Source: Hyalella azteca
Taxonomy: Eukaryota; Arthropoda; Malacostraca; Amphipoda; Hyalellidae
Direction of reading: 5' to 3'
Assembly: GCF_000764305.2 (NCBI RefSeq)
Contig: NW_025936241.1
Span: forward strand, 1-64,000
DNA length: 64,000 nt
Shown: one piece after another, positions 35,101-47,100 of the stretch
Layout of the letters: each line of letters begins with the position of its first letter
Numbering within the stretch: the first letter of the stretch is position 1
Notes under the pieces: generated by a model
Databases searched by the model: none
What the model was told of the DNA's origin: nothing
What the model saw: only the letters and a program-made list of their open reading frames with translations
Program-made: the position numbers and the translations under genes

Positions 35101-38100
35101 ATGGGAGCAACAATTTAGATTTTAGAGGAACCGTAGATTAGTTTTCCTCCTGTAACTGAGTACAGTGTTAAGAAAAGGCGATTGTATGAATGAGCCGCCG
35201 TATCCAAATACGCCGAATGAGCCGCGTCGTATCCAAAAAACGTCGTAACTCTCAATCGTAGTGATACGATAATTTACTATATTCTCTACTTGTTCCAGGA
35301 GAAGTACGCCACGATCGCTGTGAGCGAGATGCGTGGTCGAATGCTCATGGGCAAAAAGCTTCAAATCGACTTCGCATCTCGTGAGTGCGAGGTTGCTTTT
35401 TTTGACCACCTCACCAAACAAGGCTTCCACATGCCCACCGAGCGTCCCTGGGAACGTGTCTCCTCCAAGTTAGTATCATTGTGCACGAGCTCTGGTTTAA
35501 TCCCTACATGATAAGGCAAAATCGTAGCTATTATAACATAAATAACTTGTTTAATAAAGAAATGCATGAATCTATGGGCCTCTCTTCCAAAATATATTGG
35601 TTTTGTCTAGATAAATGTTCTAAAATTGTGGCATAGCTTAGAAAGAATATAATCGACCATTGTTGATAGGTATCATATATCACAAAGTTTTCTCTTGGCA
35701 TGTTGAAGTCCGATGTTGAATCGAGTGTTGAATTGCCTAGAATAGTGAATTATTGATACATAAACTTTTATGCGAGATTAATAAATGCAAAATAAATAAT
35801 CGCAATTACATTAAGCACTAAAATCTTGCTCAACAGAGAACGTCAGATTGGCAGCAATGCGAACGCCGCCAGCAATGGCGCGAGCAGCCGATACGATTCT
35901 TCTGCTACTGCTCCTGCCATCGCTGCAGCAGCTGCTACTGCCACTTCCAGCAATGCAAGCAGCGCAACCAGTAGCAGCCGCTACCCTCGACCTGGAGGCA
36001 CTGAAGTGCAGCACTGCCTGAGTAGCAGCAGCAACAGCTCCAATTCTTCCACTCGTAGTCGTCGCCAGCAAGGTTCATCCACAGCGGTTACGGTAGCGTC
36101 AGCCAGTGCTGGGGCGTCTGCTCTTCCCTCAGTTTCCACTTCTGTCGCTATCTCACCTCTTGATCAGCCTCTCTCGACAAGCAACGGAAGCTCTGCACCG
36201 GCTTATCCGCCCTATGGAGGAGCTGGAACTACTTCTACTTCCTCCTCTGCTGCTACTCGCTCAGGCTTGCCTGCCTCAGGACCTTCTAGAGGATCGTACA
36301 CTTCGCGTCCAAACAGAGCTAACAACAGATATGATGGCTTCGATGACTACGGTCCTGGGTAGGTACCAAACTGCTCTGTTTGTGGTTGTTGATACATTTC
36401 TTCTGCGTTTTTTTCAATGCGTCGGTTTTAAATAGAAATCTTTCAGATGCATGGTGTATTTTATACTTGGACGTTCATATAGGGCAGTTAGGATATTAAT
36501 TGGCATTCAGGATATTACTTATGATTATTAAGATGTTTACAAGTTTTTCATGTGTTGCAGACGGAGTTACGACGAGTATAGTCAAGGCAGCGAAGCTTCT
36601 TACGAGGACAGCTACGAGCGCGAGCTTCGGGAGTACGCGGGCAGCAGATACGATTCAGTGGCCGCCAGACGTGGTGGCCGCACCCCAACAACCTCGCCGC
36701 AGCCTGCTTCTACCACAGTTACTGCCACATCGGCGAACAGTGGCAGTTCTGTTGTGGTAGCCGCTACCACATGTAGTCCATCTCATCGCACACCGTTCCC
36801 TCCCTATGATGACTACGCCTCGTCCCGCTCCTCTTCTCACGTCGTCAACTATGACGGCTGCTATTCTCCCTCAAGCGTCTCATCACCTCCACCCTCTCGG
36901 TCCGTCAAAAATCGTCTCGCATCGTCACGCTCACCCGCCGCTTCTCTCGCTACGTCGCCATCCAGGGAAGTTACGCTCATTGATGACCGTGCTCCACCCG
37001 ACCCTCGTAAACGGCGTCCTATCGACCTCAAGGACCTGGTGGTGCGCGTAAGCGACCGAAGGCCCCTCGAGTCTCCTGGACGCTCTCTCGGTCGGACCGT
37101 TGAGTCGTCTCCTGCCAGTGGTCACCGTGAGCCTTACGACCCAAGACTCGCGAACAAGCGTGATGACGCACTTAGTTCATCAGGAGACGAACGCAGTGAC
37201 GTCACAGAGTCGAGGCCCATCAAGCGCACTCGTTTTGACTCTAGTAGCCACGATAAATCACATGTGCTTAAGAGGATGCTTGACAGCAGTGATTGTCGCG
37301 ACCCATTGAGTTTTAGACGTCCGCACGATGCAAGGAAAACTCCCACTGAGCCTTCAGGTTCGAAGTACCGTCGTGATGAACGCTCTCCTCATATTGACCC
37401 GCGCAGTAGAAATGAGGAAGCGTGGAAGGCTAGAGATACTGGCGAAAATTTTGATTGTGTGAGCGACACGAGCGCTCCTGGCACTCCGGTTCGGGATGAA
37501 AGGGACGAGTGTACTCCTAGCAGTAACACTGGAGTTGGGTATCATCGCCATTATATCCATCACCAACATCCTTACCATCAGCAATCTGCTCACAAGGAGC
37601 GCAGTGGTCCCACCATCCCCATGTCCTTGCCCCTCCCTCGTTTTGCGCAGCAGCTGCGGAATTGTCCCGTTTCGCCTTTTGCTTCATTTGCAAGTTCTCC
37701 AAAGTGTCGCGTGCTAAGGTCCCCCATTTCATCAAGCAGCAGCAGCAGTAGTAGCAGTAGTAGCATTGAAAGTAGCGTCAGTACCAGAACTGCTAATCTT
37801 ATAGTAGATACGACGTGCGCTGTTGTAGAGGATGGATCAATATTAGCTGATACGCCTGTTTCACCAGGACCTACTGCGCATCCCTCGGACTCTGAGGACT
37901 CGCCTATCGCCTCAACGAAACAAGATGCCGAATTGGAGGAGAGAATACGAGCTTTTGATGAGCGCTACGAAAAATGGACTGGTAATTCTCGAGCCAATTT
38001 TTCCCTAGAAAATGTAAGAGACAAAATATCAACTAGTTCGATTCCTTGTAGAAAATTCCCAGTAGATTTGGATGCATTACGCAATACGCCGTCCGCTATT

Positions 38101-41100
38101 GTAAAGTCAGTACTCTCCAGGAGAAGTATATTCGACGAAGATTGTGAAAGATTAGAAAACATTGAGGAAAAGTATGAACCTAAAGTTTTTGTGTCACTCG
38201 GCAAGAACAGATCTACCTCTACAGTTACTAATGTTTTAAGCAACACATACACTACCGGCAAAGCATCTCCAGTTGTGGTTAGTAAGAGTAGTGTTTCATT
38301 TCCAAGTGTCAATACTAGTGTTGGTTCTCCCATAAAGACATTTACTAACATTTTGCCGTCCAAACTTGATTCTGCCATTCACGATGCAACATCTTCAGTC
38401 AATACAACTGCTACTGAGAGTGCTGCAACGAAAGGATCTCCAAGCAGCACACCAAACAGCTCTTCGATATGTGCTGTTAGCAGCAGCCTCACTAGTGTCT
38501 CTGTCACAACAACTTGTAAGCTAACGGTTAGCAAGAGCCCTTCCATCACGTCTACAACGAACACGACCATAAGCAACAGCAATTCATCTGTAGTTGCGGT
38601 ACGCACGTCGCCCATGAGGTCACTCTGTTCTCCGCTCACCCCGCCTGTTACCATCGCTGATATTATTGCTGCCACCACGCCTCCCATCCCTTCAGCTACT
38701 CCTATCAACAGCTTGCCTGGCTTCAGACCGTCACTACTTGATGTGAGCAATAGTAATAATGCAGACATCAAAGTATCTCCAACTCTTTCGTCTGTGTCAT
38801 CATCACCGCAAAACTCTCCAGGACATCGCAACAAGTCAACCAACTCTTCTCCAAAGGGGCGACGTGATTCGATCTCCTCATCTCTATTATGCAAAACTGT
38901 ATCATCGAGCTCCGTCAAGAGTTTTTACAGCCCTACAGACAGCCCAGACTACACCTGCGCCCTCCCTGTTTCTCCCATGCCTGCTAGTCCGGCAGCTTCG
39001 GTACCCCCAGCCGCGAGCGTAACGCAAGCTGCTACGCTCTCTATTGATTTTATGGCATCGCCCTCAAGTTTCGGTAGCTTGTCATCACTTTCGCCTACAA
39101 GCACAGGCAACTCAACACCTATCAGAAAAAGTAGCGGGTCCCCGCGACGAACCAAGGAAGACATCATCGCATGTACTGATCTTGAATCTAAGGCGGAAGA
39201 AGTTTCTTCAGTTGATTGCTCTCCTGGGACGATTAGCAAGACTTCTTCTTCCTCTTCAGTTTTAAACGATAAAGGTGATGACTCTTTTGTTCTTGAAGAC
39301 AGTCAACAACTTCCTGTTAAGGATTGGGATTTACGGTCGAATGTTCATCAATCTGAAACAGTGCCTGATTCTACAGATAAAAACCAAATTAATGAAACAT
39401 CTCCACCTTGTGATACCATTTCAAACAGCATTGTTAGAACGTCTCCTCCGTCCAAATCTCGGGACAAGGCTACAGAAAGCAAGTCCAGGCAACCTCTGAT
39501 ACACAAGGAAGTGAACAAAGGGCAAGATAGAAATCCTTGTGCTTCGGATGATATCAAGAACTTGCAAAATTCAAATGAAGATTACGGAGACGAAGACACA
39601 GTCTCGCCATGCTGGGGTAATCAATCCGTCGTTGACACTGCAGAAGAAGTGTCGACTAAGAAAAGGAGACTAGGCTCTGCAGAAGACACGTGTAAGCCTG
39701 ATGTTGAGAATACTTCACGTAACAAGGCTATTAAAAATACCCGCACTCATCAGTACTCGAAGAAGATGAGGATGAACAGCACTTCTGAAAAATCTGAATC
39801 CGGCCGGCCTGATTTCGCAAAAGGATGCGAATACAACGAACATGTCAAGGATGGTGTTCTAAATGCCGAAAGTCACAAGTATGATGATCAGAATAAATTG
39901 AATAATGATGTAAATGTTGATTCATGTAAGTATCTTCATAAGAAACAAAATTCATTCAAAGATCGTACCGAAAGTCGGAAAATTAACAAGAAAGGTAAAC
40001 GCAGAGAGAAAAATCACAACGGGAAGGAGAGACAAAATGAAAAGCCTCCTAAAAGCCGCGAACGCAATTGGTCCGGTCGTAGTGGAGACCGAAGGAAGAC
40101 AGAAGGCGTTTCTTCACCCAAACATCACAATTTATATTCCTCCAAAGTGGAAAACCATAGTTCACCTAAAACTGAAAATATTTCTTCACCTACACAGGAG
40201 AATCTCTGCTTTCCAAAAATTGAACGTCCAAACTCTCCTAATCTCGAAAGCGTTAGTGGTTCTAAATTAGCAGTTAAGGAGGAATCCGTTGAGCTACCTC
40301 TTGAGAAGAAATCGTCTGGCACTCGTGTTCTTACCGATATGTCTAAGATAGTCCGTAAAGTGAACTGTGAGAGCAAGAAAACTGACCAGATGCGAACACC
40401 TCCTGATAAAGAGATTCCAGAACATCATGATAGATACCGAGAATTGAAGAAGGATGCGCCTAAGCACAGAGAAGTCAAGCAAGAAGACAGTGACATCAAA
40501 GAAAAGTGCGAGTCGCCAACTTTTGTGAGGAAAACTGATCATGAGGATACGTGTCGCAACATCGGACAATTGGCAGCCGACGATGCAGTGAAGCATGAGG
40601 TCAAGAGAAGAAATTCTGATGATGTGCAGTCAAGAGAACTTAAGAAAGAACGATGTAAAGAGAAAACGGAAAAAGGCAATTCAAAGAATAAACATGATAA
40701 TGTGCCCAACGCAGGAGAAAAGGATAAAATTAAAGCTGTTAAATTGTCTAACTGTGAAAATGTCTCAAACAAAGAAGAACGTAGCGGCAACAAGTACAGC
40801 AGCAGCGGGCATCGTGGAGGAGATAAACGGTCCCGTAAAAGTAAACATTCTGAATCTTCAACCACAAGCGTGAAAAGTGGCCGACGAGAACGCAGAGAGT
40901 CAAGCAGTAGCAGTTTAAGTGCCGTGTTTCAGAACGATCGGCCTTTGTCGTCACCTGCTCATGCTCCTGAATCACAAGAACCACCCACTTTCACTGTTGT
41001 TCCCTCTGCCGACGCACGAAGTTCTGTTTCAAGTAGACGTCGTTCAGTTGACGGCTTGGATAGCAAAGAACTGCTTTTGCCAGGCCGCAAGAAACACGAT

Positions 41101-44100
41101 TCAGGTAGAAGCGATAAAACAGAAACCGAAAGTAAGGGCAAGCGTGATTTGGACTCCACAAAGCTACCAAAATACGACATGAAGAAAAGTAGTTACCACG
41201 TCCGAAGTAAAGATGAGGACAGTGAAGAATGCAACATTGCTCTGCCGTTGCGTCATTCGCTTTCGTGCGATGTTATGAATGAAACATCTGAAGACGAAAC
41301 CTTCAAAAACTCCCATCCATACAGCAGCAAACAGACGCAAAATATCCGCAACTCTGCCTCTTCTAAGTCTAAAAACAAGAAACGTCTTCAATCTAAAGAT
41401 TGCATGGCCTCAGATTCAGATTCTGATGACATCGTTAGCTCGAGCTCCTCATCGGATGACGATGACGACCACCAAAAGATGGCCTCACTCTTCGACGATC
41501 CTGTTATTGATCCGTGTTTCGATATGTACGACAAGGTGAAATCAAGACATCTGAAATTGGAACAGAAGAAAAGAGAACAAGAGAGACTTAAAGAAGAAGC
41601 AAAGCAGAAATCCATTTTACAGCACAAGCAGAAGCAGCGTGGCAAGAAGAAAAAATCAACTTCACAAGCTACGTTGTCTGGTGTTGGCGAGTCGGACTCC
41701 GATACCTATGAAGACATCGTAAACAACAAAAGAGTTAACCCACGTGTTGTCGCAAGTAGCACAGACGACGACAGGCCTTCGTTGGCTCACGTATCATCTG
41801 ACGAGTCGGACGCCGGACAACTGTCACCGCGCAGTGAAATACGCAAGCCTCAAACCTCGACAAGGAAACGCAATACCAGCTCCAGCAGTAGTAATAGAAA
41901 CAAGAAAAGTATAACCGAAGTTAAATCCTCACGCCCTGTTAAGGATCTTGTGGTTTCTGACATATCATCTGACGAGGACGTCGCTGCCAAATCTGAAGAC
42001 ATGTCAGACTACGATATCGTTCCAAGTAAGAAACACCACTCTAAGAACTCACCATCTAATGACAAACAAGAGATTCTGTCGAAGAAACCACCCCGTCCCG
42101 CACTATCAGCAGGCCATCTGAGAACTCCTTGCGATGCCGATAGAAGGAAACCTAACCCAATCCACTCGCTCACTGGTGACATGTTCCATTCAGAAGATAG
42201 TGATACTCCAGTCATAGAAGAGGTAAAGCCTTGTAAACCTAAGAGTAAAGCAGAGGCTACTGAAATAAGCGTCGTATCAAACACCTCTCGTTGGGACCGT
42301 CCAGCCAAAGTCAAACTTGCCAACAAAGAGAGAGTAAGACGAGACGTGAGAATGGAAGCCATATTTGGTATAATGTCGGACGACAGCGATGCGAGCACTG
42401 CTAGCTCTTCCGTAACACCCAACAAGTCACCGCGCGGCGTACCTCATACTCCTGCTACGTTTAGAAAAACATCCTTATCTTCTACAAGATCTTACCCTTC
42501 ACCTGGAGATTTGCCAATGTCTCCTTCTCAAAACCCAGTCTTGAACCACTATACTGACTCGGAGGATGATATGAGAACACACGGTCATGGTTACACGTTT
42601 TCTGACAAGCCATGTGAAGAAGATGCGCCAAAGATAATCGAAGAGATCGTTAACGATAGCAGCAAGAAGTCATTGCATCGAATTACTGTCATCTCCACCA
42701 CTGCTGATGTTCTCGAGGACGTACGGCCCACGTCCGACTCAGGCAAAGGAAGTAGTGGAGTTGGTAGTAGCAGCTCGAGCACCAGCAGTACTGGCAGCAC
42801 TGCCGATGATCTCTACTCGCAAACTACTGCTGCAAAGGACGAAAAAGAAAATATTGTTGAGAGTAGTGGAACAGACCTTTTCCGTTATTCCGATGATGAT
42901 CTCATCATTGACTCAGATCACCGAGAACATTCCCGCAAAGATAAGAAGAAAAAGAAGAAGCACAGGGACAGGGACGTGGTTCGGTCACGGCATCGCAGTC
43001 GTGACCGTAATAAACACCCTGCTACAGATATAGATGTGACCATCGCGGGTGAAATTGGTATGAATCTTATCATGTCGTCTACTGTTGATCACGGATCATC
43101 TGGAAAGTCTCCTCTTCAGGTTATTCAATCAACTCCTACTATTTCAACATATAATCAGGGTAAATCGCCTTCCTTCACTCCAACATCTTCGTCTCCTCCA
43201 TTCTTCAAGAGCAAGAATCGCCTCTCCGTTTCACCAGCTGTATCACCAAGCTGTGTCACGAAAAGTCCAGGTAGCTTCACAAGTTCCGTTTCGAACAAAT
43301 ACTTTGTTAGTCCTGAAAACTTGTCGAAGGGCACATGCCAGTCGTCTCTATCTCGGGACTCAAGAAGCTCGTGTGAGCAAACTGAGAGCGAGGTGGAGCC
43401 TGCATTGGACATGCCCATCATCAAGACCGATTCAGATGATGAAGTGTTGATCACTAACGGTGATGAAATGAGTATCGTGTCAACTGCCTTTAGAAAGCTC
43501 TCTTCGCCAAGGCGCGACGAGCCTTCTGTTGTGTACGAGACGGATTTAGAACGCAGTAAGGATGTTCCTGCATGCGAATCACCAAGAAAGAGTTCAAACA
43601 CAACGAAAGCGTCAAGAAGTGTTATTTCTCAAGAAGAAACACTGAATGCCGTTGCTGGTTTATTAGCCTCTTATGATGAATATGCCGATAATACCAGAAC
43701 TTCGGGCCACGATGAAGAAAATCTCATTGCATCAGACGCGAACAGTGTGGTGGAAGAGGATTCTCAAGAGGCTCAAACAGCTGCTCAAATGTTGCAGTCA
43801 GAAATGCCGGAAGTAGAGCGCGAACCCGAAACCAGGGATGCTAACTGGCCTGCTGGAGTACCAGCGTCCTCGAGTGACAGTAGCACGACAGAAACCGTCC
43901 CGCCAGTTGCCCGTGAGCCATCCATAGGTTTGCATGAGACTACATTAGAGCCCCCATTGATTGTGTCTTCGATCTCACTACCTCTTCCTTCAGTAGACGA
44001 AGCTCCTGCTAAAAAGGGATCTTCTATCGACTCCGCTGATGACTGTGATGTGGTCGTAACTCACAGTAGTGGTTCCAAAATTACACCTGAGAAAGCAGGC

Positions 44101-47100
44101 CATGTAGACAATATCACTTTCCCTGACAGTCCAACATCGGTACAGTCTGAACCCACTCTCCAAATAGACGAGGATCCCGACGAAACTTCAGAAGACATCC
44201 ATTCTGCTGTTGACCTGAAATCCCACGGTGCTGTCCTTACTTCTGTTTCGAGAGCTACGGAGAAGACATCCGTGTTTCGGTTGGATAATAATGAGCAGCC
44301 TACGCCACCTCAGACGCCTTGGGTGGAAGACACCACAATTACGGCTCTGGATGCCTGTCCTCGAGAAAACACTGTTATTAAAGATAACAAAAGTAACAAA
44401 AAGCAAGAAGATCCCGCGTGCCAAATGAAAGACGTGGTGACTCTCGAAAGCACTTATCAATCTTCCTTGGAACAGGCTACAGATAAACAGACGTCATCTT
44501 CATCTAAACAGCAGAGCACTCCACTGGTTTGCTCTCCTAGTGAGCCCACTCGTCAAAACTTCGCTATGCCCGAGCTGGAGGCTTCACATTCTAGTATACT
44601 ACCGTATGAAGATATGAAAGTTCACCAGGACACTCTCTTACCGTCCTCAACGATGAATGAAGGTAAGTTTAACCACAATGAACCTTATAGTGACCGCATG
44701 GAGCAAGTTAAACCTATGCCGTGTGATCCACCATGTTCAAAGACCGAAGAAGTTGCATCGCCTGAGCACACAGTTGATTCAAAAGTTGATGTATCTCCTA
44801 ATATCAATGAAGAACAGAAGGAGGTAACCACATCATTACTGGTTAAAACCGAAGACAATGCCACTCCTTTGACAGATAGTTTTTCAGATTCTCACGGTAC
44901 TCACGAAAATAACCATGATGACAAAGCTGTTGACATTCAAGTACAATCGAATAAACTGGAAGAAAAGTGTGTTGATTCGCCGGCCTCGAAGTCTGAACAA
45001 ACAGACAATAACTCTTTCATTCAAGAAAACGTCGAAGAAGCGCTCAACACTGAAGTATCCAATAGGCCACTAGAAGCAACCTCTACGCAAGATATAGCGG
45101 AGACTGGAGGGAGCGCCGAATCTGCTTTAGTTCCTCTGGTACGCGGTCGAGGAGGCCGGGGTCGATCCAGACGTGGCCGCGGACGAGTGACTGCGGCAAG
45201 TAATGATGGCACTGGCGTACCTCAGCCAACGCGCAATAAATCACGAAGCCGATCTCGTCCATTGAACGACGATCTAACAATCCACGACGCTTCTAAATTA
45301 AATAGTTTGCAAGAACCCAGACGCAGTTCGCGTCCCAAACGAGTTCGCCGACACCCCGATATGGTGGATCATGACGAAAGTAGCAGCAGACGTCGGCGTG
45401 GCATGAGAGGAGTACGCGGCAATCTGAGACCTGCGGCACCAACACACGATGTATTCGAATTCCACGAAAGTGATGATGATACTTCTCTTTCTGTTAATAA
45501 AGCCAAGAAAGATCCGCTCTCGACTTCTGCCAAATCACCTATTAAAGACACTACCAATGATGAAGATTCGCGAGGCTCAGGGATTAATGTTCGCAAGTCT
45601 CGACGGTTGCTTGATAAAAATGCGGATGACGAAGATTCAAACACTGAGAGTGAAACCTCATCAACGGGTGTGGTAACTCCTTTGACCTTCACTAACGCTG
45701 GTCTGAGATTTAAAGCTAAGGAGTCAGTACAGCAGCGTCGCAATGTTCGTGGAGGTCGGGGAGGCCTAGTGGGTCAACACCCGACGGCTCTACCTAAAGA
45801 AAATCCCACCCTCAGTCTTCCTGAAACTTCTTCGGTTGTTTCGTTATATTCTCCTAATTCAACTATATCTGAGACCCTCTCTCCCATCACGCCAATATCA
45901 GCTGGTAATTCCATGCCCTCGTTAGTTGAAGCTGAACTAGCCCCGAAGAATGCTATTCCAGTCATGCGCGTCATCAGCTCATCCAATCTCTCCTCCGTTT
46001 CATCGTATACTACTGATGTGAGTAACTCGATCATTTCTGCAATGTTTGATCATTATCGTTCACATCCAATTTGGTCCTCGCACACCCGAAAGTATCTTAA
46101 CTCACTTGTCCTAACAATTTCATTTCCTCTCAACTGCTACACACTGCATATGTGCTCAGCTGATCTATTTACAACAAGTACACGACTCTTCTAGGCACTG
46201 TCCCGAACAGTAAAATCTCTATCATATTCGGTTAGGTACACAGTCCAGCATGCTCCGCATATCCTCACTATTTTCACTCAAAATTACACAGCACCATCAG
46301 CATTAGGAAGCATTTTAAACCTTTTGCTTCCCTTATGCCCACCATAGTAGCCATTTCTTCTGTATGTAAAGGTTGAATAGAAGCAGAGACAGGATGCATC
46401 CTTGTCGTACGCCCTTCACGCTCCTCTCCCGATCAGATATTTTGTTATAGTTTGCACATACATACGATCCTCACATATTTTTCACTCATACTAAATATTT
46501 CCAGTGTCTGACAGCAGCTCTCTGCCTACCCGATCATACGCTTTTCTAAATCTAGAAAATACAGAAGTTCTATATCTTTTCTATCGACCAGTTCATTCAC
46601 AACAAATGTATTATTTTTTTGCGCTCCTGTCATATTGAAAAGCGGCGCTCTTCATCAAGCGCTCCTTCATTTCTCATACATCGTTGCATCCACTCATCGT
46701 GGTTGAATAGTTGTTTATAAAGTTGAAAATATTGTTACCGACACAGTCCTTATTAGAATGTATCTATAATATGGTTCCATTCACTCATTCAATATTTTAC
46801 GAAGTTCAATATTTATTCTGATTCTAGTGGTAAAAAGTTTCTTCTTTGAATATATTCAATAAATGTTTTATCTCTGCATTTATCTACAGACCCAAACCTC
46901 GGTTGTCACGGTCCCAACTGCCATTACCAGCAGCAGCAGTTCACCAATTTTGCCTTTCAAGATAACGCAAAAGGAATCCGACCCTACTCCGTTGGTCGAC
47001 CCCGTCACCGGCCACTTGACTCCCATGACTATGGTGAAGGAAGGACAGTACATTCCTGTTAGTGGTGATGTAGTTTCTTCCTCTCCATCTACCACTCCCT

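Noticed and set aside
37965..39239. Long minus-strand open frames opposite spen exon 10 (up to 179 codons)
   Set aside because: They are shadows of the spen frame created by its Ser/Thr/Pro codons. They have no start context or homology.
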